Shown: positions 1 through 7,785 of the stretch, piece by piece
How the letters are laid out: every line of letters begins with the position of its first letter
Position numbering within the stretch: position 1 is the stretch's first letter
Assembly (NCBI GenBank): GCA_900556935.1
Contig: USQL01000029.1
Span: forward strand, 1-24,379
Origin: an uncultured Eubacteriales bacterium
GTDB lineage: Bacteria; Bacillota; Clostridia; Oscillospirales; Oscillospiraceae
Length of the DNA stretch: 24,379 nucleotides
Direction: 5' to 3'
Program-made: the position numbers and the translations under genes
The notes under the pieces: model-generated
Told to the model about the DNA's origin: nothing
What the model saw: the letters and a program-made list of their open reading frames with translations, nothing else
Database searches by the model: none

Positions 1-753
1 AACGAGGCGGCCATTATGGCGGCCCGTGGGGACCGGCTGGTCATTAATATGGAAGATATCAACGAGGCCCTTATGAAAATCGTTGCCGGTCCTGCCAAGC
101 ACAGCCATGTGCAGTCCCGCCGGGACTTGAAAACCACCGCCATCCACGAGGCGGGCCACGCCGTTGCCATGTACCGGCTGCCCTCCCATGACCCGGTGCG
201 CCAGATTTCCATTGTGCCCCGGGGCAGAAGCCTGGGTGCCACCTGGTATCTTCCCAAGGACGATTCCTCCAACCTGACCCGGAACGAAATGTACGAGCAG
301 ATTGTGGGGCTCCTGGGCGGCCGTGTGGCGGAGGCACTGTATGTAGGGGATATCTCCGTGGGCGCTTCCAATGACATCGACCGGGCGAGCAAGCTTGCCA
401 AAGATATGGTTGCCCGCTACGGCATGTGCGAAAAGCTGGGCACCGTCTCCTATCTGGACGACGGAGAGGTCTTCATCGGCCGGGATTATCAGAATACCAA
501 GAGCTATTCCGAAAAGGTAGCCGGGACCATCGATGAAGAGGTGAAAACCCTGATTGACCGGGCCTATGAGGACTGCAAGGCAATCCTTACCAAGGACGGC
601 GAGAAGCTCCAACAGGTGGTGGATTACCTGATGGCCAACGAGACCATGACAGGCGCGCAGTTTGCCGACCTCATGGAGGGCCGCGCCATCTCCGAAGCCT
701 CCACAACCGCCCTGACCGACGGCTATGAGGACAAGAACGGGCAACAGGAATAA
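1..753 (+). CDS. ftsH: ATP-dependent zinc metalloprotease FtsH, C-terminal part (5' truncated by window)
   Basis: The open frame runs from base 1 with no start in the window, so only about the last 250 codons are present: the end of the AAA+ module and the M41 peptidase domain. FtsH is a membrane-anchored hexameric protease that extracts and degrades membrane and soluble proteins. The zinc motif HEAGH is at bases 145-159, and the later GASNDIDRA segment carries the Asp expected as third zinc ligand. The preceding NEAA...MEDINEA stretch matches the helical end of the AAA module. The extreme C-terminus (after about base 660) is a short polar tail ending at TAA 751-753. No strong terminator follows; only the 14-base palindrome AAAAATGCATTTTT at 755-768 is seen. 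Family assignment is secure; the ATPase part lies outside the window. Confidence 0.96.
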   Translation, partial: NEAAIMAARGDRLVINMEDINEALMKIVAGPAKHSHVQSRRDLKTTAIHEAGHAVAMYRLPSHDPVRQISIVPRGRSLGATWYLPKDDSSNLTRNEMYEQIVGLLGGRVAEALYVGDISVGASNDIDRASKLAKDMVARYGMCEKLGTVSYLDDGEVFIGRDYQNTKSYSEKVAGTIDEEVKTLIDRAYEDCKAILTKDGEKLQQVVDYLMANETMTGAQFADLMEGRAISEASTTALTDGYEDKNGQQE

Positions 754-780
754 GAAAAATGCATTTTTAGAAATTTGTTC

Positions 781-809
781 TTGCATTTCCTGGGTGCCTA
801 TGATATATT
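781..809 (+). promoter_or_regulatory. Promoter of the glycine riboswitch / symporter unit
   Basis: TTGCAT at 781-786 and TATATT at 804-809 are separated by exactly 17 bases, with TG at 801-802 giving an extended -10 element. Transcription would start near 816, just ahead of the riboswitch. Position and spacing support it; there is no experimental evidence. Confidence 0.7.
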
Positions 810-839
810 GAGCCCAAGAAAAACTGAATATCGTGCGAT

Positions 840-1012
840 AAGAAGCTGACGGAAAACAGGGCCCTGCCCGACCGAAGGAGTAACACTCTCAGGCACCGCG
901 TTTTTGCGGTAGGACCGCCGGTGGATCGCACTCTGGAGACATCTGCGTATGGCAGAGGCCGAAGGTGCAAGGGGTGGAAACACCGAATCTCTCAGGCAAA
1001 AGGACAGAGTTT
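840..1012 (+). promoter_or_regulatory. Tandem glycine riboswitch (two aptamers)
   Basis: Two copies of the glycine aptamer signature lie in series. Copy one has ACCGAAGGAGTAA at about 871-883, then CTCTCAGGC, and ends near GGACCG (912-917). Copy two has CTCTGGAGA at 931-939, GCCGAAGGTGCAA at 958-970 and CTCTCAGGCAAAAGGACAG at about 989-1007. Its P1 helix is ACTCTG (930-935) with CAGAGT (1005-1010). This is the known glycine riboswitch class, which often precedes gcv operons or glycine/alanine transporters, and here it precedes such a transporter. Aptamer one is divergent: a hairpin ACCGC/GCGGT is inserted between CAGGC and AGGAC. Outer boundaries are approximate. Confidence 0.92.
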
Positions 1013-1053
1013 TTTCCAACACGGCAGTGCTGTTGGAACTTTCTGAACGGATG

Positions 1054-1088
1054 ACAGGAGTACCCCTTGCAGGTATTCCTGTTTTTTT
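1054..1088 (+). terminator. Riboswitch expression-platform terminator
   Basis: The 11-bp stem 1054-1064 with 1072-1082 (one G-U pair, 7-base loop) is followed directly by seven T at 1082-1088. It lies between the aptamers and the start codon of the symporter, as expected for transcriptional control. A separate perfect hairpin TTCCAACA/TGTTGGAA (about 1014-1038) without a T run sits between aptamer two and this terminator and may take part in switching. Confidence 0.8.
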
Positions 1089-1109
1089 ACAGAAAGGGAG
1101 GAATCTTTG

Positions 1110-2606
1110 ATGAACGGACTGCGGGATTGGATTGCCTTGGTAAACGGCAAGGTCAATGACTTTGTGTGGGGGCTTCCCATGCTGGTGCTGCTGGTGGGCA
1201 CCGGTATTCTCATGACCCTGCTGACAAACGGTTTCCAGCTGTGCCATTTCCGACACTGGATGGCAAATACCATTGGCGCTATTTTTAAGAACAAGCACGT
1301 AACCGCCCACACCCACAAGGATGACCGGGCCATCAGCCAGTTCCAGAGCCTATGCACGGCCCTGGCCGCAACCATCGGCACCGGCAACATTGCGGGCGTG
1401 GCCTCTGCCATTGCCTCCGGCGGCCCGGGGGCCATTTTCTGGATGTGGATTGTGGCGATTTTCGGGATGATGACCAACTTCTCCGAAAATGTATTGGGCA
1501 TCTACTACCGCCGGAAGAATGGGGCGGGGGAGTGGTCCGGTGGGGCTATGTATTATCTCCGTGATGGCTTGGGGACCTTCCCGGGCTGCAAGACCCTGGG
1601 CAGAGTCCTTGCGCTGCTATTCAGCGTTTTCTGCGTGCTTGCCAGCTTTGGCATTGGCAATATGGGGCAGATCAATTCCATCGCCACCAATATGAACAGC
1701 GCCTTTTCCATTCCCAATTGGGTGACGGGCCTGTTTCTGATGCTCATTGCGGCCCTGGTGGTGGTGGGCGGCCTGAAGCGGATTGCGGCCGTAACGGAAA
1801 AATTAGTACCTGTGATGGCCCTGGCCTACGTGCTGGGAGCGCTGGCCATTGTTGCCTGGAATTACCGGAATATCGGCCCCGCCTTTGCGTCTATTTTCAA
1901 AGGTGCCTTTGCCTTAAAGGCTGTGGGCGGCGGAATTGTGGGCAGCGGCGTGAAGGCGGCGGTGACCTGGGGCATGAAGCGGGGTGTTTTCTCCAACGAG
2001 GCGGGGCTGGGCTCCAGCGTCATGGTCCACTCCAATTCCAATGTTAAGGAGCCTGTGGCCCAGGGAATGTGGGGTATCTTTGAGGTCTTTGCCGATACAC
2101 TGGTTGTCTGCACCTTAACGGCACTGACGGTGTTGACCAGCGGCCTGGTGGACCTGAATGCCGGCGCGGTTTTAACCACCACCGAGAAGACCGCCATGGT
2201 GGCCGAGGCCTTTGGAATGCATTTTGGCCCCTTTGGCAATGCCTTTATTGCCATTGCCATTCTCCTGTTTGCCTTTTCTACGGTCCTTGGATGGAGCCAT
2301 TACGGAACCAAGGCCTTTGAGTTTCTCTTTGGAACCAAGGCAACCATGTATTACAAGGTCTTCTTTGTCTGCTTTATTATGGTGGGTGCCACCATGCAGC
2401 TGGACCTTGCCTGGGATTTGAGCGATACCTTCAATGGTCTGATGGCCATTCCCAACCTGGTTGGGGTTCTGGCCCTCAGCGGTCTGGTTCGAAAAATCAC
2501 CCGGAATTACATTGACAGAACCCTGCGGGGGAAGAACGTGGAGCCCATGTATTCCGCCTTCCCGGATGTGCAGAGGGAGCAGGAGGCGGAGACGGTACAC
2601 GGATAA
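1110..2606 (+). CDS. Sodium:alanine/glycine symporter, AGCS family
   Basis: This 498-residue polytopic inner-membrane protein belongs to the AGCS family (AlsT/DagA/GlyP type), which couples uptake of glycine or alanine to sodium. Signatures seen are TGNIAGVASAIASGGPGA near residue 90, the SENVLGIYYR segment, the GGGIVGSG stretch and the conserved MKRGVFSNEAGLGSS region near residue 290, with roughly ten hydrophobic segments. The start is ATG 1110 because GGGAGG at 1096-1101 is 8 bases upstream; the TTG at 1107 would leave only 5. The tandem glycine riboswitch and terminator directly upstream make glycine the likely controlling ligand and probably a substrate. That substrate inference comes from context, since the family includes both alanine and glycine carriers. 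The tail after the last membrane segment is hydrophilic and acidic. Confidence 0.93.
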   Translation: MNGLRDWIALVNGKVNDFVWGLPMLVLLVGTGILMTLLTNGFQLCHFRHWMANTIGAIFKNKHVTAHTHKDDRAISQFQSLCTALAATIGTGNIAGVASAIASGGPGAIFWMWIVAIFGMMTNFSENVLGIYYRRKNGAGEWSGGAMYYLRDGLGTFPGCKTLGRVLALLFSVFCVLASFGIGNMGQINSIATNMNSAFSIPNWVTGLFLMLIAALVVVGGLKRIAAVTEKLVPVMALAYVLGALAIVAWNYRNIGPAFASIFKGAFALKAVGGGIVGSGVKAAVTWGMKRGVFSNEAGLGSSVMVHSNSNVKEPVAQGMWGIFEVFADTLVVCTLTALTVLTSGLVDLNAGAVLTTTEKTAMVAEAFGMHFGPFGNAFIAIAILLFAFSTVLGWSHYGTKAFEFLFGTKATMYYKVFFVCFIMVGATMQLDLAWDLSDTFNGLMAIPNLVGVLALSGLVRKITRNYIDRTLRGKNVEPMYSAFPDVQREQEAETVHG

Positions 2607-2638
2607 ACCGGCCCCTTTCCTCTTTTCCCACAACGGTG

Positions 2639-2667
2639 TTGCAAAACAGCGGAAAATCTGCTATAAT
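2639..2667 (+). promoter_or_regulatory. Promoter of the anchored surface-protein gene
   Basis: TTGCAA 2639-2644 and a perfect TATAAT 2662-2667 are separated by 17 bases. The predicted start near 2674 gives a leader of about 25 bases before ATG 2699. No terminator is visible between the symporter stop (2606) and this promoter, so read-through is possible. Confidence 0.75.
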
Positions 2668-2698
2668 AAGGAAAAATTCGGATAGGGATGAGAGTAAA

Positions 2699-4084
2699 AT
2701 GAAAAAATGGTTTGGGCTTTTTCTGCTGCTGTGCGCATTGGTCCTTCCGGTGTATGCCGAGGATACGCCTACGGAAATCCGTACGCCCCAGGAGCTGGCA
2801 GCCATGGCAGAAAACCCCGGCGGCAGCTATATCCTCATGGAGGATCTGGATATGGAGGGGTTCGACTGGAACTGCTTCGATTTTTCCGGCACTCTGGACG
2901 GAAACGGCCACAGTATTCTGAATCTCTCCGTGACCCAACCCGGGGAGAACACTGCCACGGCCCTGGATGGCAACCAAAAGGAATATCCGGCTGTTTATGC
3001 GGGCCTTTTTGCCAGACTGGAAAACGCGGAAATCAGGAATCTGGGCCTGATCAACCTGCGGGCACTGGTGGAGACGGATGAGCCCTGTCTCCTGGGCGGC
3101 ATTGCGGGCTACAGTATGGACAGCACCGTGTCCAACTGCACTGTCACAGGCCAGCTGGAGCTCCGGGCCCACGAGGGAATGCTGGGGGTTGCCGGTGTGC
3201 TGGGCTACGGTGTGGGAAGCATCGATGGCTGCACGGTGGATGTGACGCTGATCTGTGTGGACACCGACAGCGAAAACAGCAGTGAGCAGTTTCTGGGCGG
3301 TGCCTTTGGTACCGGCTTCCTGTCTGTGACGGATTGCGACATCCGTCTGGATGCCTACATTTCCGAGCATGGCTTTGTCCACAGCGGCGGCGCAGCCGGT
3401 ATGCTTCTGCAGTATCCCATCGGTATGGGAAAGAGCGCCCAGATTACCGGCAACACCATCAATGCTCAAATTACATTTTTTGAGCACAGCGCCAAGCGCC
3501 GGGCCTACTGCGGGGAAGTGGTGGGCGAACTGCTGAAGACCATGAACTTTAATTATGGCATCAACAACAATACCCGTTCCCTCCAAAAGAATGAGGTCAA
3601 GACCTATGACGTGGAGCTCCGCCCGGAGACCTGCGAAAACCCCGTCTATACGGAGACGGTGGTGCCCGCTTCCTGTGACAGCTTCGGCTATACCCAGTAT
3701 ACCTGCCAGACCTGCGGCTATACCTATACGGACCACTATCAGCTCCACGCCCACAACGTAACCCAGTGGACGGTTGTCAAAGAGGCCACCCAGGAGGAGC
3801 CGGGCCTCAGCACCGGCATCTGCGACAGCCGCGGGGCCGAGGTGGAGCGGGAGGACCCGGTGGTGGTTCCCGTAGAAACCCAGCCGGAGACGGAACCGAT
3901 GACACCTGCCTTGGAAGGGGAGAACGCCCCCGCTGTAAAAATCTACAGTGCGGTCTGGGTATGGGTCATGGCCGGTGTGCTGGCTGTGGCGGTGATAGCC
4001 CTGATTGTGCTGCTGGCATCCGGAAGGAAGACCCCCAGGAAACGGCGCTACAATCCGAAAAAAGGCGGCAAATACGCCCGCTGA
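2699..4084 (+). CDS. Secreted, membrane-anchored GLUG-like repeat protein, function unknown
   Basis: The 461-residue protein starts with a clear signal peptide (MKKW, hydrophobic core, cleavage probably after VYA near residue 20). It ends with one transmembrane segment (about 420-442) and a Lys/Arg-rich tail, so it is predicted to be outside the cell and anchored at its C-terminus, without LPXTG. Residues about 40-250 hold repeats of the type GTLDGNGH, GLFARLENAEIRNLGLIN, LLGGIAGY...SNCTVTG and LGGAFGTG, like GLUG repeats of beta-helical surface proteins. Residues about 320-400 resemble the clostridial extracellular module with paired Cys (YTCQTCGYTYTD). The following copy reads CDSRG, where a CxxCG would be expected, so one Cys is missing. 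The start at ATG 2699 removes an N-terminal extension and exposes the signal peptide. No enzyme motif is seen; adhesion or wall association is only a guess. Confidence 0.7.
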   Translation: MKKWFGLFLLLCALVLPVYAEDTPTEIRTPQELAAMAENPGGSYILMEDLDMEGFDWNCFDFSGTLDGNGHSILNLSVTQPGENTATALDGNQKEYPAVYAGLFARLENAEIRNLGLINLRALVETDEPCLLGGIAGYSMDSTVSNCTVTGQLELRAHEGMLGVAGVLGYGVGSIDGCTVDVTLICVDTDSENSSEQFLGGAFGTGFLSVTDCDIRLDAYISEHGFVHSGGAAGMLLQYPIGMGKSAQITGNTINAQITFFEHSAKRRAYCGEVVGELLKTMNFNYGINNNTRSLQKNEVKTYDVELRPETCENPVYTETVVPASCDSFGYTQYTCQTCGYTYTDHYQLHAHNVTQWTVVKEATQEEPGLSTGICDSRGAEVEREDPVVVPVETQPETEPMTPALEGENAPAVKIYSAVWVWVMAGVLAVAVIALIVLLASGRKTPRKRRYNPKKGGKYAR

Positions 4085-4090
4085 TAAGCA

Positions 4091-4128
4091 AAACCCGTAG
4101 AGGCAGAAATACCTCTACGGGTTTGCTT
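4091..4128. terminator. Bidirectional terminator between convergent genes
   Basis: A perfect 13-bp stem, 4091-4103 with 4112-4124, has an 8-base loop. It serves the plus-strand gene ending at 4084 and the minus-strand operon ending at 4149, where the minus transcript runs into TTTT after the hairpin. The T tract on the plus side is interrupted (TTTGCTTGCTT). Confidence 0.8.
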
Positions 4129-4148
4129 GCTTATGAGGGATGGAAAAT

Positions 4149-4766
4149 TTACCGGATAAAGTTGGTGGCAACCCGCGGCTCCTTTTCGGGAAGGCCGAAG
4201 GCCTCCTTGCCAAGGGCGATGCTCTTCATCAGGAAGACCATGTTTCTGGCCAGGGCGCGCATGGTCTGCTTTCCCTCCTCGTCCTGCTCTGCCTCCCCGG
4301 GCAGGCGGCCATGGATGCTGTTCCAGTACTGGCTGGAGGCAACGGGCATGCAGGAGATGGTGAAGTATTTGTTGAGCTCATCAAAGGTGGCGCTGCAGCC
4401 GCCCCGGCGGGCGCAGACCACGCTGGCACCAACCTTCATGCGGAGGTCGCAATGGCAGCTGTAGAACAGCCGGTCCAGGAAGGAGATCAGATTGCCGTTG
4501 GCGGAGGCGTAGTAGACAGGGCTGGCCGCAACCACGCCGTCTGCCTGGGCAAGCAGGGGGGCGGCCTCGTTGACCGCGTCCTGGAAGACGCATCTTCCAA
4601 GTGTTCCGCATTTTCCGCAGGCGATGCAGCCCCGGATGTCCTTTGTTCCCACATCCAGCTGGGTGTAGGTGACACCGCTTTCATCAAAGATTTTCTTCAT
4701 TTCCCCCAGGGCAATTTCCGTATTGCCGCCCTTCCGGGGGCTTCCGTTGAGAATTAAAACGTGCAT
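4149..4766 (-). CDS. Flavodoxin-fold NAD(P)H-dependent oxidoreductase with four-Cys (iron-sulfur flavoprotein-like) motif
   Basis: This 205-residue soluble protein has the FMN phosphate-binding loop NGSPRKGGNT at residues 7-16, typical of the NADPH-dependent FMN reductase/iron-sulfur flavoprotein superfamily. C47, C50, C53 and C59 (CIACGKCGTLGRC) give the spacing expected for an Fe-S cluster ligand set. SPVYYASANGNLISFLDR near residue 82 is the second flavin-contact segment. Such proteins transfer electrons between ferredoxin or pyridine nucleotides and small acceptors; the substrate cannot be deduced. It is the second gene after cardiolipin synthase on the minus strand, 24 bases apart, with AAGGAG about 7 bases before its ATG, so the two are probably co-transcribed. 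A functional link between them is not evident. Confidence 0.82.
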   Translation of the reverse strand: MHVLILNGSPRKGGNTEIALGEMKKIFDESGVTYTQLDVGTKDIRGCIACGKCGTLGRCVFQDAVNEAAPLLAQADGVVAASPVYYASANGNLISFLDRLFYSCHCDLRMKVGASVVCARRGGCSATFDELNKYFTISCMPVASSQYWNSIHGRLPGEAEQDEEGKQTMRALARNMVFLMKSIALGKEAFGLPEKEPRVATNFIR

Positions 4767-4790
4767 AGATAAACTCCTTTCGGTGCTTGC

Positions 4791-6368
4791 TTACAGCAGC
4801 GGCGCGATGGCCTTTGCCAGATATCCGGTGATTTTTACAATCAGCTTTTCCTCGCGGCAGCTGCGGTAGGTCACCCGTCGGCACTTTAAAAAGGTATTCA
4901 GAAAGTCCTTGTAAATGTCCTCCAGACACCCCACATCCTTTAGGTACGCGGCGCATTCAAAATGATGGTATAGGCTCCGGTAGTCCAGGTTGATGGTGCC
5001 GACGACGGCTTCCCGCTGGTCGCTGAGGAAAACCTTGGCGTGGACAAACCCAGGGGCGTACTCGTAAAGCCGCACACCGGCATCCAGCAGGGATCTGTAG
5101 TGGGTTTTGGCCAGAGCGTAGGGAATCTTTTTGTCGGGAATCCCCGGAAGAATGATGCGCACATCCACCCCACGCTGGGCGGCAAACTTGATGGCCGATT
5201 CCATCTCACCGTCCAAAATCAGGTAGGGGGTCATGATGTAAACATATTGGCGGGCCCGGTTCAGAATATCAATGTAGACCATTTCCCCCAGCTTCTGCTT
5301 ATCCAAGGGGTTGTCCGCATAGGGAATCACGAAGCCGCCGTGGATGGGGGCGGGGGCAGCGGACTTTATGGTGTCCGGGAATACGGGCTGCTTTTCGTCC
5401 ACATTCCACATCTGCAAAAACATCAGGCTGAAGCTCTGGGCGGCATCGCCCTTGAGCATCACGGCGGTGTCCTTCCAGTGGCCGAAACGGACCTCCTGAT
5501 TGATGTATTCATCGGCCAGATTCACGCCCCCTGTAAAGGCGGTGCACCCGTCAATGACCAGAATCTTCCGGTGGTCCCGGTAGTTGTAATGGGAGGAAAT
5601 CAGGGGCTCAATGGGGGAGAACATTTTGCACCGGATGCCCAGCTTTTCAATCCGCTTGGGATAGTCGTAGGGCAGGGTGGTAAATTCACAGGTGCCGTCA
5701 TAGAGCATCCGGACATCCAGACCCTCCTGGGCCTTCCTGGCCAGAATCTCCAGAACCTTGCCCCACATGACACCTTCCCGCACAATGAAATACTCCAGAT
5801 AAATGGTGCTCTGGGCCTTTTCCAGCTCCCGCAGCATGGCCTTCCACTTGTCTTCACCCAGGGGGAAGTAGGTAACGTCCGTATTGGTGAAAACGGGGAA
5901 ATTGCCGCAGGAGGCGATGTATCGGCTGAGCCCTGCCACGCCGGGGTCCTCCTGGGTGAGCTTTTCCAGCACCTCCGGCTCCTGGGCAATCAGATGGTGG
6001 GAAAGGGCCTCACTCCGGGCGACCAGGGCTTTCAGGGTCCTGCGGCCCCATTCGCTCTGGGTCCATACGTAGAAAATACAGCCGAACACCGGCAGCACAT
6101 TGATAATCAGAAGCCAGGTAATTTTGGCGGTGGGGTCCATGGAGCTGTTGACGAGAATCAGCAGGACCAGGATGGTAAACAGGGCGTTTCCGCCGAGATA
6201 AAGGGGAATCCGGTCCTCAAACCAGAAGCAGATTGCCAGCAGAATGGCGGCCTGGAGCAGAAGGGAGAATATCAGCAGCGCGTTTCTTCCGAAAAGAACC
6301 CGCAGAAAGCCTTTTTTCCGCTTTTCCAGAAGGAACAGTCCTGTGTCGTTTTTCTTTTTCGATTCCAT
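4791..6368 (-). CDS. cls: Cardiolipin synthase (phospholipase D superfamily)
   Basis: The 525-residue membrane protein condenses two phosphatidylglycerol molecules into cardiolipin and glycerol. Two N-terminal hydrophobic segments (about 29-50 and 57-73), plus a third around 82-101, are followed by two PLD catalytic domains. The HxK(x)4D motifs are at H266/K268/D273 (DHRKILVIDG) and H443/K445/D450 (VHAKVFLSD). Length and architecture match bacterial Cls. A GGGAAAGGGG ribosome binding site lies just upstream of ATG 6368. The gene is divergent from a GT4 glycosyltransferase probably acting on diacylglycerol, so the intergenic region may coordinate membrane lipid composition. Nothing is truncated and both active sites look intact. 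Confidence 0.93.
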   Translation of the reverse strand: MESKKKNDTGLFLLEKRKKGFLRVLFGRNALLIFSLLLQAAILLAICFWFEDRIPLYLGGNALFTILVLLILVNSSMDPTAKITWLLIINVLPVFGCIFYVWTQSEWGRRTLKALVARSEALSHHLIAQEPEVLEKLTQEDPGVAGLSRYIASCGNFPVFTNTDVTYFPLGEDKWKAMLRELEKAQSTIYLEYFIVREGVMWGKVLEILARKAQEGLDVRMLYDGTCEFTTLPYDYPKRIEKLGIRCKMFSPIEPLISSHYNYRDHRKILVIDGCTAFTGGVNLADEYINQEVRFGHWKDTAVMLKGDAAQSFSLMFLQMWNVDEKQPVFPDTIKSAAPAPIHGGFVIPYADNPLDKQKLGEMVYIDILNRARQYVYIMTPYLILDGEMESAIKFAAQRGVDVRIILPGIPDKKIPYALAKTHYRSLLDAGVRLYEYAPGFVHAKVFLSDQREAVVGTINLDYRSLYHHFECAAYLKDVGCLEDIYKDFLNTFLKCRRVTYRSCREEKLIVKITGYLAKAIAPLL

Positions 6369-6409
6369 GCTTTTTCCCCTTTCCCAAAAGAAATGAAATG
6401 GATACCTTT

Positions 6410-6438
6410 ATTATAGTCAATTTGAAATCAAAATGCAA
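6410..6438 (-). promoter_or_regulatory. Promoter of the cls-flavoprotein operon
   Basis: On the minus strand TTGCAT (complement of 6433-6438) is followed after 17 bases by a perfect TATAAT (complement of 6410-6415). Transcription would begin near 6403, about 35 bases before the cls start codon. Confidence 0.75.
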
Positions 6439-6499
6439 TCCGTTTTTCCCGGGTGCCCTCCGGATAAACGGAAGATTTTCTTAAATTTGCCGTTAGAAT

Positions 6500-6528
6500 T
6501 TGCTTTCTCGGACCGCCTGTGTTATAAT
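6500..6528 (+). promoter_or_regulatory. Promoter of the GT4 glycosyltransferase
   Basis: TTGCTT 6500-6505 and TATAAT 6523-6528 have a 17-base spacer, with TG at 6520-6521 forming an extended -10. It is divergent from the cls promoter, with 61 bases between the two -35 boxes. Confidence 0.72.
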
Positions 6529-6550
6529 GCCGGAAGAAAGGGGAGACACA

Positions 6551-7765
6551 ATGAAAATTGGAATTTTTACCGATACCTTTTATCCGGAGGTCAACGGCGT
6601 TGCCACCTCTTGTCTGAATCTCTACCGGGAGCTGGAGCGTCGGGGGCACGAGGTCCATGTATACGGTCCCAAATGCAAGGGCTGGGAGAACTTTCAAAGC
6701 GACCATCTGCACTATCTGGGTTCGGCACAGTTTGTCTTTTTGAAGGACCGGAATGTGGCGCTGCCGGGCTATGGAGCTATTCGCCAGGCACTGGACGAGC
6801 ATTTTGATGTGGTCCATACCAACAGCGAATTCGTCATGGGCTTTCTGGGCCGGTATGTGGCGAAGCACACGGGCTGTGCCCGGGTCCATACCTACCATAC
6901 AGCCTGGGAGGACTATACCTATTACATCACCCATGGTGTGGGAGACAACGCCGCCAAGAGCGCTGCCAAGCGCTACAGCGAGTGGTGGTGTGACCGGTTT
7001 GACAGGGTCGTTGCCCCAACGGCCAAGACGGAAAATCTGCTGCGGCAGTACGGCGTGGAGGCCCCTATTGATATTATCCCCAGCGGCATGGACCTGCGGC
7101 GGTTTTCCCCCAGCCTCCATTCGGAGGAGGAGCGGGCTTCTGTCCGGGCCGAGTGCGGTGTGCCGGAGGGCAAGCGGGTGCTTCTGTACATCGGCAGGCT
7201 TGCCAAGGAAAAGAATATGGAAAAAATTCTGCGGGTGTTCCCGGAGCTTCTGCGGCGCTGCCCGGATGTGCAGCTGGTCATCATTGGGGAGGGCCCGTTG
7301 AAACAGACCCTGCAGGAGCAGGCCGAGGCCATGGGTATCCGGGAAAGCGTCTCCATCGTCGGTGCCAAGCCCTGGGAGGAGATTGACAGGTACTATGCCA
7401 TCGGGGATGTTTTCGTCAGCGCTTCCCATTCCGAAACCCAGGGCCTGACTTACATTGAGGCGGCGGCCTCCGGGCTGTGCGTCTGCGCGGTAAACGACCC
7501 CTGTCTGCTGGGGGTATTTGAGGACGGTGTCAGCGCCGTTCTGTCCGGCGAAACGGATGAGCAGCTGCTGGAAAGCCTGGTGCTCTCGTTCAGCCCGGTG
7601 GGAACCCGCATCCGCCGGAATGCCGTCACTGCCGCGGAGCCCTACAGCACCGAGCAGTTTGCCAAGCGGGTGGAGGCGTGCTATCAGGCGGCCATAGAGG
7701 CCCACAACGGGGTCCTGGCCGAACCGCAGATAATTTTCTATAAGGATACCAGGGGCGGCTTTTGA
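6551..7765 (+). CDS. GT4 family glycosyltransferase, probably acting on diacylglycerol
   Basis: The 404-residue protein has a GT-B fold. The N-terminal acceptor domain begins MKIGIFTDTFYPEVNGVATS with the glycine-containing loop typical of this group. The C-terminal nucleotide-sugar domain carries LLYIGRLAKEKN near residue 215 and the retaining-enzyme EX7E motif at E295 and E303 (SETQGLTYIE). The N-terminal pattern is that of Firmicute 1,2-diacylglycerol 3-glucosyltransferases (LafA/alMGS type), which make glycolipids and lipoteichoic-acid anchors on the inner face of the membrane. Closely related GT4 enzymes modify other acceptors, so the substrate is inferred. ATG 6551 has GAAAGGGGAGA 5-10 bases upstream. 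The stop codon lies inside the loop of the terminator that ends the gene. Confidence 0.82.
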   Translation: MKIGIFTDTFYPEVNGVATSCLNLYRELERRGHEVHVYGPKCKGWENFQSDHLHYLGSAQFVFLKDRNVALPGYGAIRQALDEHFDVVHTNSEFVMGFLGRYVAKHTGCARVHTYHTAWEDYTYYITHGVGDNAAKSAAKRYSEWWCDRFDRVVAPTAKTENLLRQYGVEAPIDIIPSGMDLRRFSPSLHSEEERASVRAECGVPEGKRVLLYIGRLAKEKNMEKILRVFPELLRRCPDVQLVIIGEGPLKQTLQEQAEAMGIRESVSIVGAKPWEEIDRYYAIGDVFVSASHSETQGLTYIEAAASGLCVCAVNDPCLLGVFEDGVSAVLSGETDEQLLESLVLSFSPVGTRIRRNAVTAAEPYSTEQFAKRVEACYQAAIEAHNGVLAEPQIIFYKDTRGGF

Positions 7766-7781
7766 GCTTCCCCTGGTTTTT
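7748..7781 (+). terminator. Terminator overlapping the end of the glycosyltransferase gene
   Basis: ACCAGGGG 7748-7755 pairs perfectly with CCCCTGGT 7770-7777, followed by a T run at 7777-7781. The TGA stop of the gene (7763-7765) sits in the 14-base loop. The minus-strand gene ends 5 bases beyond. Confidence 0.72.
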
Positions 7782-7785
7782 GAAT

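Noticed and set aside
755..768. AAAAATGCATTTTT palindrome as ftsH terminator
   Set aside because: The stem is purely short and AT-rich with no GC core, so it is unlikely to terminate transcription efficiently.
2507..3754. 415-codon minus-strand frame over the surface-protein gene
   Set aside because: The plus-strand product has a signal peptide, repeats and an anchor behind a good promoter. The antisense frame shows nothing recognisable.
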